A DNA stretch of 64,000 bases from Streptosporangium brasiliense (GCF_030811595.1 NZ_JAUSRB010000001.1:992001-1056000); one strand, 5' to 3'; numbered from the stretch's first letter, positions 50,392-60,184 are shown. The notes: generated by a model from the letters alone, not told the origin. Translations and numbers: made by a program.

Positions 50392-51852
50392 CTAGGCGTT
50401 GAGACCCAGCTGGTTCTCGAAGCGGCCCTCCTCGAGACGGCGCTTGATCGTCGTCAGGAAGCGGGCGGCGTCGGCGCCGTCGACCAGGCGGTGGTCGTAG
50501 CTGAGCGCGAGGTAGACCATCGAGCGGACGGCGATGACCTCGCCCTCGGCGGTGTCCAGGACGACCGGGCGCTTGACGACCGCGCCGGTGCCCAGCATGC
50601 CGACCTGCGGCTGGTTGAGGATCGGCGTGTCGAACAGCGCGCCACGGCTGCCGGTGTTGGTCAGCGTGAACGTGCCGCCGCCGAGCTCGTCCGGGCTCAC
50701 CTTGTTGGTGCGGGTGCGCTCGGCCAGGTCGGCGATCTTACGGGCGAGGCCGGCGATGTTGAGGTCGCCCGCGTCCTTGATCACCGGGACGATCAGGCCG
50801 CGCTCGGTGTCGGTCGCGAAGGCCAGGTGCTCGGCGTCGAAGTAGGTGACCTCGTTGGTCTCGCTGTTGATCGTGGCGTTCAGCTTGGGGTGCTGCTTGA
50901 GCGCCTCGATCGTGGCCAGGGCGAAGAACGGCATGAACGAGAGCTTGACGCCCTCGCGCCGCTGGAACTCGGCCTTCGCGCGGTCACGGAGCTTCGCGAT
51001 CTTGGTGACGTCGACCTCGACCACGGTGGTGAGCTGGGCCGAGACCTGCAGCGACTCGACCATGCGCTTGGCGATGGTCTGACGCAGGCGCGACATCTTC
51101 TCGGTACGGCCACGCAGCGTGGTGTCCACCGCGACCGGCTCGGGGGCCGGGGCGGCGGCCTGCGGGGCGGCGGCCGGGGCGGCGGCCTGCGGGGCCGGAG
51201 CCTGGGCGGCGGCCTGCTCGCGCTGGTTGCGGGCGGCCTCGAGCACGTCCTGCTTGCGGATGCGGCCGCCGACGCCGGTGCCGTTCAGCGTGTCGAGGTC
51301 GACGTTGTGCTCGCCGGCGAGCTTGCGGACCAACGGGGTGACGTACGGGCTGTCACCGGAGGCGGGAGCGGCCTGCGGGGCCGGAGCGGCCGCCTGGGGA
51401 GCCGGTGCCGGGGCCGGGGCGGGAGCGGCGGCCTGCGGGGCCGGGGCCTGCGGGGCCGGGGCCGGGGCGGGGGCCGGGGCCTGCGGAGCCGGAGCGGCCG
51501 CCTGCGGGGCGGGCTGCGGGATCGAGGAGATCGGCTGGGCCGGGGCGGGCTCGGGCTCCGGAGCGGCGGCCGGAGCGGGGGCGGCCTCCTGGGCCGGGGC
51601 GGCGCCCGCGGAGCCGTTCTCGTCGATGACGGCCAGCTCGGCGCCGACCTCGACGGTCTCGTCCTCGGCCACGACGATCTTGGTGAGGATGCCCGCCGTC
51701 GGCGACGGGATCTCGGTGTCGACCTTGTCGGTGGAGACTTCGAGGAGCGGCTCGTCGGCCTCGACGCGCTCGCCCTCCTTCTTCAGCCAACGGGTGACGG
51801 TGCCCTCGGTGACGCTCTCGCCGAGCTGGGGCATCTGTACGGACTTCGGCAT
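50392..51852 (-). CDS. sucB: 2-oxoglutarate dehydrogenase E2 component (dihydrolipoamide succinyltransferase)
   Basis: 486 aa. One lipoyl domain (residues 1-78) carries the lipoylated Lys in [14 protein letters not shown] long Ala/Pro linker follows (residues 85-165), then the peripheral-subunit-binding domain ([32 protein letters not shown]), another linker, and the catalytic acyltransferase domain with [17 protein letters not shown]. In actinobacteria this E2 serves both pyruvate and 2-oxoglutarate dehydrogenases in a shared complex. Relatives often have two or three lipoyl domains; only one is present. Lpd is encoded immediately upstream (38 bp), and the lipoylation genes lipA and lipB are nearby. 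Confidence 0.94.
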   Translation of the reverse strand: MPKSVQMPQLGESVTEGTVTRWLKKEGERVEADEPLLEVSTDKVDTEIPSPTAGILTKIVVAEDETVEVGAELAVIDENGSAGAAPAQEAAPAPAAAPEPEPAPAQPISSIPQPAPQAAAPAPQAPAPAPAPAPQAPAPQAAAPAPAPAPAPQAAAPAPQAAPASGDSPYVTPLVRKLAGEHNVDLDTLNGTGVGGRIRKQDVLEAARNQREQAAAQAPAPQAAAPAAAPQAAAPAPEPVAVDTTLRGRTEKMSRLRQTIAKRMVESLQVSAQLTTVVEVDVTKIAKLRDRAKAEFQRREGVKLSFMPFFALATIEALKQHPKLNATINSETNEVTYFDAEHLAFATDTERGLIVPVIKDAGDLNIAGLARKIADLAERTRTNKVSPDELGGGTFTLTNTGSRGALFDTPILNQPQVGMLGTGAVVKRPVVLDTAEGEVIAVRSMVYLALSYDHRLVDGADAARFLTTIKRRLEEGRFENQLGLNA

Positions 51853-51890
51853 TGGGTGTCTTCTCTCGTGTTCCGAGTGAGGGCTCGTGG

Positions 51891-53270
51891 TTAGTTGTGG
51901 ACGTGCAGCGGCTTGCCGGCCAGGGCCAGCATGGCCTCGCCGACGGCCTCGGACTGGGTCGGGTGCGCGTGGATGAGCTGAGCGACCTCGGAGGGCAGCG
52001 CCTCCCAGTTGTAGATCAGCTGGCTCTCGGTCACGAGCTCGCCGATACGGCGGCCGACCATGTGCACACCGAGCACGGGGCCGTCCTTCTCGGCGACGAC
52101 CTTGACCGCGCCCTGCGTCTGCAGGATCTGGCTCTTGGGGTTGCCGGCGAGGTCGTAGGTGAACTCGACGACCTCGTGGCCACGCTCGCGGGCCTGGGCC
52201 GAGGTGATGCCGACCGAGGCGACCTCGGGGTCGGAGTAGGTGATCCGCGGCACGCCGTCGTAGTCGATCGGCACCGGGTTGAGCCCGGCGATGTGCTCGG
52301 CCACCAGGATGCCCTCGGCGAAGCCCGCGTGGGCGAGCTGCAGGGTCGGGATCAGGTCACCGACCGCGTACACGCCCGGCACGCTGGTCTGGCAGAACTC
52401 GTTGACGGTGACGGTGCCGCGCTCGACCGCGATGCCCGCCTCCTCGAAGCCCATGCCCGAGGAGACGGCGCCGCGGCCGACGGCGACGAGCAGCAGCTCG
52501 GCGTCGAGGGTCTTGCCGTTGGCGAGCGTGACGACCACGCCCGTGTCGGTGGTCTTGACGCCCTCGAAGAAGACGCCCAGCTCCTGCTTGATGCCGCGGC
52601 GGCGGAAGGCGCGCTCCAGCAGCTTGGAGCTGGACTCCTCCTCCAGCGGGAGCAGGTGCGGCAGGGCCTCGACGATCGTCACCTCGGCGCCGAAGGAACG
52701 CCACACGCTGGCGAACTCCACGCCGATGACGCCGCCGCCCAGGACGATCACCGAGGTGGGCACCCGGTCGAGCTTGAGCGCGTGCTCGCTGGTGATGACC
52801 CGCTCGCCGTCGATGTCCAGGCCGGGCAGCGACCGGGGGGCCGAGCCCGTCGCCAGCACGATGTTGCGGCCCTCGTAGACCTCGGAGCCGACGGCGACCC
52901 GGTTCGGGCCGGCGAGGCGGCCCTCACCCTCGATGATCGTGATGCCCTTGCTCTTGAGCAGGCCCTGGACGCCCTTCCAGGCGCGGGTGACGATCTTGTC
53001 CTTGAACGCGTGGACGCCGTCCATGTCGATGCCCTCGAAGCGGGCCTTGACGCCGAACGCCGCGCTCTCCCGGGTCTCGTCGGCCACTTCCGCCGAGTGC
53101 AGAAGGGTCTTGGTGGGGATGCATCCCCGGTGCAGGCATGTGCCGCCGATCTTGTCCTTCTCGATCAGCGCGACCGTCTTGCCCAGCTCGGCCGCCCGCA
53201 GGGCACAGGCATACCCACCGCTACCGCCACCCAGGACGACGATGTCGTAGGGGCCGCTGCCATCAGCCAC
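51891..53270 (-). CDS. lpdA: Dihydrolipoyl dehydrogenase
   Basis: 459 aa flavoprotein E3 that reoxidises the dihydrolipoyl group of SucB with NAD. FAD site [17 protein letters not shown], redox disulfide in [19 protein letters not shown] site [15 protein letters not shown], and the C-terminal His-Glu dyad in [14 protein letters not shown]. The start is GTG. It is first in the pair with sucB, 38 bp apart. The order lpd-sucB, lipB, lipA on one strand matches other actinobacteria. Confidence 0.96.
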   Translation of the reverse strand: MADGSGPYDIVVLGGGSGGYACALRAAELGKTVALIEKDKIGGTCLHRGCIPTKTLLHSAEVADETRESAAFGVKARFEGIDMDGVHAFKDKIVTRAWKGVQGLLKSKGITIIEGEGRLAGPNRVAVGSEVYEGRNIVLATGSAPRSLPGLDIDGERVITSEHALKLDRVPTSVIVLGGGVIGVEFASVWRSFGAEVTIVEALPHLLPLEEESSSKLLERAFRRRGIKQELGVFFEGVKTTDTGVVVTLANGKTLDAELLLVAVGRGAVSSGMGFEEAGIAVERGTVTVNEFCQTSVPGVYAVGDLIPTLQLAHAGFAEGILVAEHIAGLNPVPIDYDGVPRITYSDPEVASVGITSAQARERGHEVVEFTYDLAGNPKSQILQTQGAVKVVAEKDGPVLGVHMVGRRIGELVTESQLIYNWEALPSEVAQLIHAHPTQSEAVGEAMLALAGKPLHVHN

Positions 53271-53476
53271 AGGAAAGCTCCTTGTTCGGATTCGATTACC
53301 GTCTTCACGGTCGCGCCCGCTCCGTGCCCTGGCTGGTTCGGCGGAAACTGATCCGCGTCCACGCCTCCCCCTCGGGCACGGCTCGCCGCATCGCCGGGGC
53401 CTCGCTCTTGGCCTGGCCCCGACAACCGCATCTTTTCATTTGTCTACGTCGGCTGTGACCCGCTTGCGCGGCGCCG

Positions 53477-54964
53477 CTAGCCCGCGTAGCGCTCGGCGAG
53501 GCCGACGAGGGTCCGGGTGATCGCCCCGGTGCCGCCCTTCGGCGTGTAGCCGTGGGGCTCGCCCTTGTTGAAGGCCGGGCCCGCCATGTCGATGTGTGCC
53601 CAACGGACTCCGTCCGGCACGAATTCCCGCAGGAAGATGGCCGCCGTCAGCATCCCGCCGAAGCGCTCGGGGTGCAGGTTGGCGATGTCGGCGACGGGGG
53701 AGTCGAGCCCCTTCCGGAGCTCCTCCGGCAGGGGCATGCCCCATGCGGCCTCGCCCTGCTCGGCGGCGGTCCGGACGATCTCCTCGCGGAGCTCGTCGTC
53801 GTTGGACATGACGCCGGCCGTACGCCAGCCGAGCGCGATGATCTGCGCCCCGGTGAGCGTGGCGACGTCCACGATCAGGTCGGGGCTGTCCTGCCCGGCG
53901 CGGGCGATGCCGTCGATCAGGACCAGGCGGCCCTCGGCGTCGGTGTCGAGGACCTCCACGGTCTTGCCCGCGTAGCTGGTGAAGACGTCGGAGGGGCGCT
54001 GGGCGCTGCCGCTCGGCATGTTCTCGGCCAGGCACAGGTAGCCGACGGCGTTGACCTTCAGCCCCAGCTTGGCGATCGCGACGAGCGCGCCGAAGACCGC
54101 GCCCGCGCCGCTCATGTCGGACTTCATCCAGTCCATCGAGGCCGAGGGCTTGAGCGACAGGCCGCCCGAGTCGAACGTGATGCCCTTGCCGACGAACGCG
54201 ACCGTCTTGGCGGCCTCCGGGTGGCTGTAGGCGAGGCGGACCAGGCGGGGCGGGTTGACCGAGCCCTGGCCGACGGCGACGATGCCGCCGTAGCCCTCCT
54301 CCTTGAGGGCCTTGTCGTCCAGGATCTCCACCGAGAGTCCGGCCTCCGAGCCGGTCTGCTCGGCGATCTCGGCGAAGCGGGCCGGCCACAGGTCCGAGGG
54401 CGGGGTGTTGACCAGGTCGCGGACCAGGGAGACCGATCCGGCCACGGTGGCGGCGCGCTCGACCGCGGCCTGGGCGCCGCCGGCGCCGCTCAGCACGGTC
54501 AGCTCGGCCACCGGGGCGGTCTGCTCGCCGGTGGTCCGGTAGGTGGTGAAGGAGTAGGTGCCGAGCAGGCCGCCCAGGGCGACGGCCCCGGCCCGCTCCG
54601 CGTCGGCGGCCGGCAGCGCGAGCGCGACGCGGGAGGTCCCCGCGAGGGCACGGGTGGCGGCGCCGGCGGCGCGGCGCAGGGCCTCGGCGTCGTAGTCGCC
54701 CTCGGGAGCGTCACCGAGGCCGACGACGGTCAGGAGCGGGGCGGCCAGCGCGCCGAAGGTCGGAAGCTTGGCGATCTCGCCCGGCCTGCCCTTGACGCCC
54801 ATCGAGACGAGTGTCGCGGCGAGCCTGCCGCCGAGCGCCTCGTCCACCTTCTCGGCCCCCGGAGCGGGCCGCGGGCCGTCCGGACCGGTATGGACGCCGA
54901 CGACCAGGGCATCGGTATCAAACGAGACAGCGTTGTCAGTTGAGTTCAGCCGCACAGTGGTCAC
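53477..54964 (-). CDS. pepA: Leucyl aminopeptidase (M17)
   Basis: 495 aa cytosolic dizinc aminopeptidase. Metal and active-site motifs: VGKGITFDSGGLSLKP, MKSDMSGAGAV and LDTDAEGRLVLIDG (NTDAEGR signature with Asp for Asn). The N-terminal macro-like domain begins VTTVRLNSTDNAVSF. A GTG at 54964 is chosen because family proteins begin at that point; ATG at 55000 is possible but has no Shine-Dalgarno. It lies 206 bp upstream of lpd and diverges from the GntR gene. Confidence 0.93.
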   Translation of the reverse strand: MTTVRLNSTDNAVSFDTDALVVGVHTGPDGPRPAPGAEKVDEALGGRLAATLVSMGVKGRPGEIAKLPTFGALAAPLLTVVGLGDAPEGDYDAEALRRAAGAATRALAGTSRVALALPAADAERAGAVALGGLLGTYSFTTYRTTGEQTAPVAELTVLSGAGGAQAAVERAATVAGSVSLVRDLVNTPPSDLWPARFAEIAEQTGSEAGLSVEILDDKALKEEGYGGIVAVGQGSVNPPRLVRLAYSHPEAAKTVAFVGKGITFDSGGLSLKPSASMDWMKSDMSGAGAVFGALVAIAKLGLKVNAVGYLCLAENMPSGSAQRPSDVFTSYAGKTVEVLDTDAEGRLVLIDGIARAGQDSPDLIVDVATLTGAQIIALGWRTAGVMSNDDELREEIVRTAAEQGEAAWGMPLPEELRKGLDSPVADIANLHPERFGGMLTAAIFLREFVPDGVRWAHIDMAGPAFNKGEPHGYTPKGGTGAITRTLVGLAERYAG

Positions 54965-55048
54965 GTCGCCCGATGCTAGTCGGGCTTGCGCAGTACGCAT
55001 AAACGAGGGTTCGTCCTACGAATCACCGGGCCGGATGGTGCCATTGCG

Positions 55049-55078
55049 ATTAGCATCATCCGGACTGATGGTGCTAAT
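55049..55078. promoter_or_regulatory. GntR operator overlapping its promoter
   Basis: ATTAGCATCATCCG and CTGATGGTGCTAAT form a 14-bp inverted repeat with two mismatches and a two-base centre. A third half-site (CGGATGGTGCCATT) lies just upstream at 55032-55045. The right arm ends at a -10-like TAATGT (55075-55080), ten bases before the ATG at 55091, suggesting a leaderless, autorepressed transcript. Confidence 0.6.
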
Positions 55079-55090
55079 GTCGCTATCACT

Positions 55091-55438
55091 ATGCTGCTCA
55101 CCTTGGATCTGAACGACCCCCGGCCCCTGCACGGACAGGTGGCCGAGGCGATCCGGCGTGCCGTCGCGGAGGGCTCCTACGCGCCCGGAGACCGGCTCCC
55201 GCCGGCCCGTGACCTGGCCGAGGCGCTGGGCATCAACGCCAACACCGTGCTGCGCGCCCTGCGCGACCTGCGTGACGAGGGGCTGCTGGAGTTCCGCCGC
55301 GGGCGCGGCGTGAGCGTGCTCAGCCGCCCCGATCCCCGCAGCGTGCTGGAGGGCAAGCTCCGGTCGCTGCTCGCCGAGGCGGGCCAGTACGGCTACCGGA
55401 GCGACGACGTCATCGATCTGATCAGGGAGATCTCGTGA
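55091..55438 (+). CDS. GntR-family transcriptional regulator (YtrA/YhcF type)
   Basis: 115 aa. The winged helix is IRRAVAEGSYAPGDRLPPAR then DLAEALGINANTVLRALRDL, followed by only a short C-terminal tail, the layout of YtrA-type GntR proteins that repress transporter or membrane-protein operons. ATG at 55091 is preferred to the longer frame because it starts right before the conserved MLLTLDLNDPRPLHGQVAEA and lies just after an operator/-10 region. It is followed directly by a DUF1648 membrane-protein gene, its probable target. Confidence 0.87.
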   Translation: MLLTLDLNDPRPLHGQVAEAIRRAVAEGSYAPGDRLPPARDLAEALGINANTVLRALRDLRDEGLLEFRRGRGVSVLSRPDPRSVLEGKLRSLLAEAGQYGYRSDDVIDLIREIS

Positions 55439-55479
55439 CCGGGCCGGGCGCCCGGCCGCTGGAAGAAGGAGACGACGGC

Positions 55480-56460
55480 ATGGGTCTGCGAAGCAGGTTC
55501 GTCTGGACGGCCGCCGGCTGGGTGGTGCTGGTGGCCGCCGCGCTGGCCGCGGTGGCCCTGGCGCTGCGCGGCCGGCTCCCCGACCCGATGGCCGTCCACT
55601 GGGGCCCCTCGGGCGCCCCCGACGGGTCGGCGCCGCTCACCGCCGCGCTGGCCGCCGTGGTGGTGACGTGGCTGCTGGTCGGGTGTGGCGTATGCGTCGC
55701 CGCCGCTCTCAAGCCCCGGGCGCTGCGCCGCCGCGCGGGCCGGATGGGGTTCGGGGCGGTGCTGGGCGGAGGCGGCCTGGCCTGCCTGGCGCTCCAGCTC
55801 GCCACCGTGTCGGCCAACCTCGACGCGCCCGACTGGCGGCGGGCGGGCGGCCTGTCCCTCGCCGCGCTGCTGGTCCTCGCGGGACTGGCTCTGGGCGGCT
55901 GGCTGGGCGCGCTCGCCGCCCGCCCGGGTCCCGACGAGGTCTCCCTCCGCGGCTGCACCGACGCCGACCTGCTGGAGCTGCGCCCCGGCCAGCGCGCGGT
56001 CTGGGTCTCCTCCGCCCGCAACGGCTGGCTGCTGGCCATCGGGGCCTCCCTCACCGCCGCCGGGGCGGGCCTGCTGGTGGCCGCGGCCTTCGGCGGGGAG
56101 ACCGGCCCGTGGCCCCTCCTCGTGGTCATGGTCGTCGCGGGTCTCCTCGCCGTGGCGCTCAGCTCGGTGCGGGTGCGGGTCGCCGAGGACGGTCTCCAGG
56201 TCTCCTACGGCCCGCTGCGCCTGCCCCGCAGGCACGTCCCGCTCGCCAGGCTCGACCGGGCCTGGGCGGAGGAGCGCTTCCCCCGTGAGGTGGGCGGCTG
56301 GGGCGTCCGGGGCCTGCCCGGCGCCGCGACGGTCATGCTCCGGGGCGGAGACTGCCTCGTCGTGCGCTACGCCTCCGGCGGCCAGCTCGCCGTCTCGGTC
56401 GACGACGCCGAGCGCGGTGCCGCCCTCCTCAACACCCTCGTCCTGCAGGCCGCCCGCTGA
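55480..56460 (+). CDS. DUF1648 membrane protein
   Basis: 326 aa with about six hydrophobic segments. The N-terminal part (LPDPMAVHWGPSGAPDGSAP) is the DUF1648 domain signature found in SdpI-like membrane proteins, and the C-terminal 90 residues form a PH-like domain (VRVRVAEDGLQVSYGPLRLP). ATG at 55480 has GAAGGAG eight bases upstream; a GTG at 55435 overlapping the GntR stop would add a non-conserved tail. Pairing with a YtrA-type GntR regulator is common, and the regulator likely controls it. Confidence 0.82.
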   Translation: MGLRSRFVWTAAGWVVLVAAALAAVALALRGRLPDPMAVHWGPSGAPDGSAPLTAALAAVVVTWLLVGCGVCVAAALKPRALRRRAGRMGFGAVLGGGGLACLALQLATVSANLDAPDWRRAGGLSLAALLVLAGLALGGWLGALAARPGPDEVSLRGCTDADLLELRPGQRAVWVSSARNGWLLAIGASLTAAGAGLLVAAAFGGETGPWPLLVVMVVAGLLAVALSSVRVRVAEDGLQVSYGPLRLPRRHVPLARLDRAWAEERFPREVGGWGVRGLPGAATVMLRGGDCLVVRYASGGQLAVSVDDAERGAALLNTLVLQAAR

Positions 56461-56522
56461 CCCGGGCCCTGCCCACGTCCGATCCGCGCCCGTCCGCGGA
56501 GATCTCCCCCGAAGGTGGTGTC

Positions 56523-57446
56523 ATGCCCCGCCGTCCGACCGGCCTCTGGCTGTTCCTGCTCACCGCGTACGGCCTGTCCTGGCTGTCGGCCCTCCCCATC
56601 TGGCTGACCGGCGCGTCCCTCGCCTCTCCCCTGGTCATGGTGGTGGGCGTCGCGATGATGTTCACACCGGCGCTCGGCGTCCTGGCCGTCTGGCTGTACG
56701 GCCGGCGGCGCGCGGAGCCCGGGACCACCTGGCGCGAATGGGCCGGGCGGACGGGGCTGACGCTGGGCGAGCGCCGGGGCCGCACGCTCGCGCTCACCGC
56801 GCTGGCCTGGCTCGGCACCCCGCTGCTGGTCGTCGCGGCGATCGCGCTCAGCGCCGCCGCCGGGCTGCTCGCCGTGGACCTCGACGGGTTCAGCCTGTTC
56901 CGCCAGGGCATGGCCGAGGCCGGCGGGGGCCGCGCACCCCGGGTGGCCCCCGAGACGCTGGCCGTCGTGCAGATCGCGTCGGCGTTCCTGGTCGCCCCGC
57001 TGATCAACTCGGTCGCCGCGTTCGGCGAGGAGTGGGGGTGGCGCGGCTGGCTGCTGCCGCGGCTGATGCCGCTGGGCACCTGGCGCGCGCTGCTGGCCTC
57101 CGGGGTGATCTGGGGCGCCTGGCACGCCCCGCTCACCCTGCGCGGCTACAACTATCCCGAGCTCGGCGCGTGGGCGGCGCCCATGTTCGTCATCTTCTGC
57201 GTGGTCTACGGAGCCGTGCTCGGCTGGCTCCGCCTCCGCTCCGGGAGCATCTGGCCCGCAGTCGTCGGCCACGGCGCGCTCAACGCGTCGGCGAGCCTCA
57301 TCCTGCTCGTCGGCGACGCGGCCGACCCGCCCGACCTCGCCGTCGCCGGGATCACCGGGCTGGTCGGATCGGCGCTGCTGGCCGTGATCGCCGCCGTGCT
57401 GTTCACCCGCTGGCCGGTCGGGCGGCCCGCCCCGGCCGCCGTCTGA
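56523..57446 (+). CDS. CPBP-family intramembrane glutamic protease
   Basis: 307 aa with about eight membrane helices. The CPBP/Abi motifs are clear: FGEEWGWRGWLLPRL (EExxxR), WGAWHAPLTL and GHGALNAS. Family members are intramembrane glutamic proteases, including bacteriocin self-immunity proteins and prenyl-protein processing enzymes. It lies 62 bp after the DUF1648 gene on the same strand and may be part of the same unit under the GntR regulator. Confidence 0.88.
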   Translation: MPRRPTGLWLFLLTAYGLSWLSALPIWLTGASLASPLVMVVGVAMMFTPALGVLAVWLYGRRRAEPGTTWREWAGRTGLTLGERRGRTLALTALAWLGTPLLVVAAIALSAAAGLLAVDLDGFSLFRQGMAEAGGGRAPRVAPETLAVVQIASAFLVAPLINSVAAFGEEWGWRGWLLPRLMPLGTWRALLASGVIWGAWHAPLTLRGYNYPELGAWAAPMFVIFCVVYGAVLGWLRLRSGSIWPAVVGHGALNASASLILLVGDAADPPDLAVAGITGLVGSALLAVIAAVLFTRWPVGRPAPAAV

Positions 57447-57487
57447 GGCCGGTCGGGCGCCCGCCCAGGTCGTGGGCCGGGGCCGGG

Positions 57488-58444
57488 TCAGCCCACGACC
57501 ACCGCGCACACGACGAGAGCGGTGGCGACGGCGGTCTCGACGAGCGCGCCGAGCACGTCCCCGGTGATCCCGCCCAGCCGCCGCACGGCCCTGCGCCGCA
57601 GGGCCCAGGCGGCCACCAGCCCGGCGAGGACGGCCAGAGCGGGTCCCCAGGAAGGCGACAAGACCGGAGGACAGGGGCCGGCGGCCGTCCAGCCGGAGAG
57701 CCCGGACGGCGCCATGATTCCTCCGGTGGTCTCGTAGGCGCTGCATGTCCCGCTCTCGTAGGAGAGCGCGCCGTCGGGCACCGGGGCCGGGAGAGGCGGT
57801 CCGAAGGCGCCGGCGGACGGCAGGAACGTCAGGGCCGCCAGCGCGGCGAGCATGAGCGCCGTCACGGCCAGCGCGGGGCCCCGCCGTACGGTGCCCGCGA
57901 CCATCGCGCCGAGCCCGCCCGGCCGGGCGGAGGGCACACCCGCCCGGCAGGCCCAGGTGAGCGCCAGCCTCCCCGCCACGCAGGCCGTGACCAGCGCGAC
58001 CGGGCCCGCCCCCGTGGCGGCGACCTCCGACAGCGCCGCCACCTGGACCAGCATGGTGAGCACCAGCGTCACGACGCCGAACGGGCCGATGTCGGACCGC
58101 TTCATGATGTCCAGCGCCTGCTCGGCCGGCCTGCCGCTGCCCAGCCCGTCGGCCAGGTCGGCCAGCCCGTCCAGGTGCAGCCCCCGGGTGAGCAGCGCCA
58201 CGGCCGCCACGGCCAGCACCGACGCCGGCAGCGGGGTGATCCCCAGCCACAGCGCCGCGACGAGCACGGCCCCGCCGGCGGCACCGAGCAGCACCCCCAC
58301 GAGCGGGGCGAGCGTCATCGCGATCCCCCCGGCCCTGCGGTCGACCACCCCCGGCCGGACCGGGAACACGCTCAACGTGCCGATCGCGAGGCGGACCCCG
58401 TCGGCGAACGTGGACGGCCTCTCCGGAGGCGGAGTTCCAGACAC
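57488..58444 (-). CDS. cobS: Adenosylcobinamide-GDP ribazoletransferase (cobalamin synthase)
   Basis: 318 aa membrane enzyme that joins adenosylcobinamide-GDP with alpha-ribazole in the last steps of cobalamin synthesis. Motifs: FPVRPG near the start, TRGLHLDGLADLADGLGSG, MKRSDIGPFGVVTLVL and GGITGDVLGALVE. The usual length is about 250; the extra length is largely a loop of about 50 residues (SAGAFGPPLPAPVPDGALSY onward) with two cysteines between helices. GTG start at 58444. It is co-directional with cobU, 98 bp downstream. Confidence 0.93.
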   Translation of the reverse strand: MSGTPPPERPSTFADGVRLAIGTLSVFPVRPGVVDRRAGGIAMTLAPLVGVLLGAAGGAVLVAALWLGITPLPASVLAVAAVALLTRGLHLDGLADLADGLGSGRPAEQALDIMKRSDIGPFGVVTLVLTMLVQVAALSEVAATGAGPVALVTACVAGRLALTWACRAGVPSARPGGLGAMVAGTVRRGPALAVTALMLAALAALTFLPSAGAFGPPLPAPVPDGALSYESGTCSAYETTGGIMAPSGLSGWTAAGPCPPVLSPSWGPALAVLAGLVAAWALRRRAVRRLGGITGDVLGALVETAVATALVVCAVVVG

Positions 58445-58542
58445 GGTCGACGATCGTAGCCCGGGGGATCCCCCGGGCCGCGGCCCATCCGGCCGGAACC
58501 TCCGGACCGGTCGGTCTGGCGGGGGATCGGTCAGAGGTGCGG

Positions 58543-59646
58543 TCAGACGGGCAGGGGGAGGAGGCGGCCGGCCACCACCAGGGCGACGTCCTCGGATTCG
58601 AGGGCCAGCCGCTGGTTCAGGCGGCCGAGCGCGTCGCGGAACATCCGGCCGCTGGAGGTGGCGGGCACCACGCCGAGCCCGACTTCGTCGGAGACCGCCA
58701 CGACCTGGACGCGGGCCTGCCGCCAGGCGTCGACCAGCTCGTCGCATCGGGCAGTGACCGCGTCCCGGCCGTCCCCGCCCGACCAGGCGCCGCACTCGTC
58801 GAAGACCGCGGCGACCCAGGTGCCGAGCCCGTCGATCAGCATCGGGACCTCGGCGGTCCGCAGCAGCCCGGCCAGGTCGGTGGTCTCGGCCGTGCTCCAG
58901 TGGGCCGGCCGGCGGTCCCGGTGCGCCCGGACCCGGCGGGCCCATTCGGCGTCGTCTCCGCCGGACGGCCCGGTCGCGACGTAGAGGACCTCGGGCTCGC
59001 CGGCCAGCCGGAGCTCGGCCTCGGCCGACTTCCCCGAGCGCGTCCCGCCCAGGAGCAGGGTCCGTCGCGGCCGGGGCGGCCGGTGGGGGACGGGTCCGCC
59101 GAGGTCGAGGACCGTCCCGTCGGGGACGGCCCGCACCCCCCACAGCTCGGCCCGCCGGGCCAGCTCCGCCTCCGTCGGCACCCGGTGGTCGACGTCCACG
59201 GCCACGACCTGGGTCCGCCCGCCGATCACGCCCCGGCGGCGCAGGTCCCCCAGCCGTTCCGGCCGCTCCAGCACGTCGATCAGCACCAGATCGCAGGCGG
59301 GCTCGCCGTCCGCGCGCGCCGGGCGCCGCGGCTCGCCGTGCTCGCTGTGTTCGCTGTGCTCGCCGTGTTCGTCCGGCGTCCCGGACCGGTCCGGGGGAGG
59401 GCCGGGGAGCGGGGCGGCGTAGAGGATCCGGTGCCCGCCGGGGGTGGTCAGGGTGAGGCCGTCCGGGCCGGTGGAGACCCGGTGGCCGGGCGGGAGCGGG
59501 CCGGTGGGCGGGAGCAGTACGGGACCGGCGAGGGCGACTTCGGTGGGACGGCGATGACCGGGGGTCAGGCGCGCGCAGGAGGCGCACCCGCAGCCCGGGA
59601 CGGGCCAGCCACCGGCCGCCGCCGTGCCGGAGATCAGGACCTTCAC
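58543..59646 (-). CDS. cobU: Bifunctional adenosylcobinamide kinase/guanylyltransferase with N-terminal extension
   Basis: 367 aa. The C-terminal 175 residues are CobU: P-loop LLLGGTRSGKSAEAE, RVRAHRDRRPAHWST, LIDGLGTWVAAVF, and VVAVSDEVGLGVVPATSSGR. It phosphorylates adenosylcobinamide and adds GMP. The N-terminal 190 residues (VKVLISGTAAAGGWPVPGCG with a CGCASC cluster) resemble the metallo-beta-lactamase-like extension of other actinobacterial CobU proteins, but lack the HxHxDH metal motif. Residues 92-105 are a His/Glu tract (DEHGEHSEHSEHGE). Start at GTG 59646. cobS follows. Confidence 0.92.
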   Translation of the reverse strand: MKVLISGTAAAGGWPVPGCGCASCARLTPGHRRPTEVALAGPVLLPPTGPLPPGHRVSTGPDGLTLTTPGGHRILYAAPLPGPPPDRSGTPDEHGEHSEHSEHGEPRRPARADGEPACDLVLIDVLERPERLGDLRRRGVIGGRTQVVAVDVDHRVPTEAELARRAELWGVRAVPDGTVLDLGGPVPHRPPRPRRTLLLGGTRSGKSAEAELRLAGEPEVLYVATGPSGGDDAEWARRVRAHRDRRPAHWSTAETTDLAGLLRTAEVPMLIDGLGTWVAAVFDECGAWSGGDGRDAVTARCDELVDAWRQARVQVVAVSDEVGLGVVPATSSGRMFRDALGRLNQRLALESEDVALVVAGRLLPLPV

Positions 59647-59973
59647 CGCCTCAGCGTACGGGCGCGGGATCCGTCCCCCGACGGCTCCGGGCCCCTCGAC
59701 CGGCCACGGCTTCCCCGGCGGGTGCGGGATCCGTCCCTTCCGGGGGTACGGGGTCCCCGGCGGGCGGGCCCCACGACCGGCCACGGGTTTCCCGGTGGCC
59801 GGGGGAGTGACGCGGGTCGGTTCCCTGGCGGGCGGGGCCGTCTTCCGAGGGGCCGGGCGCCGTCCGGAGGCCGGGCGCGACGGTCCGCGCGCCACGGCCG
59901 CGGGGGTGGCCGATGTAGGGTTCGCTGAGCTGGCGGCGGCACCGGGAAAAGCCCGCGAAGAGGAGCGTGTGAC
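59647..59973. other. Intergenic region upstream of cobU
   Basis: 327 bp between divergent genes. It contains a diverged direct repeat of about 85 bp (GCGGGATCCGTCCC and CGACCGGCCACGG blocks occur twice, around 59660-59705 and 59725-59790). A cobalamin riboswitch was looked for upstream of cobU and cobS and not recognised. Frames here are Pro/Arg-rich shadows. Confidence 0.5.
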
Positions 59974-60180
59974 ATGGCTTGGCACTGGCGTTACGAAAAC
60001 GCGGACGGCGGCGTGGTGACCGAGGGGGTCGCACCGTCCGAAACGTTCCCGAGTCAGGCGGATGCGGAGTCATGGCTTGGTGAGAGCTGGCGTGAGCTGC
60101 TGGAATCCGGGGTCGAAAAGGTCACTCTGTTTGAGGACGACCGGATTGAATACGAGAAAATGTCGTTGCGCGCCGAGTGA
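59974..60180 (+). CDS. Small conserved actinobacterial protein
   Basis: 68 aa soluble acidic protein: MAWHWRYENADGGVVTEGVA, then SQADAESWLGESWRELLESG and VEKVTLFEDDRIEYEKMSL. Proteins of this size and pattern are conserved in many actinobacteria with no known function. The start is supported by GAGGAGCGTGTGAC, with GAGGAG eight bases upstream. A very strong terminator hairpin begins five bases after the stop, which supports it as a real, single-gene unit. Confidence 0.85.
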   Translation: MAWHWRYENADGGVVTEGVAPSETFPSQADAESWLGESWRELLESGVEKVTLFEDDRIEYEKMSLRAE

Positions 60181-60184
60181 ATGA

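Noticed and set aside
59647..59973. A cobalamin riboswitch before cobU/cobS
   Set aside because: No B12-box-like segment or matching stems were seen; the region holds a diverged direct repeat instead.
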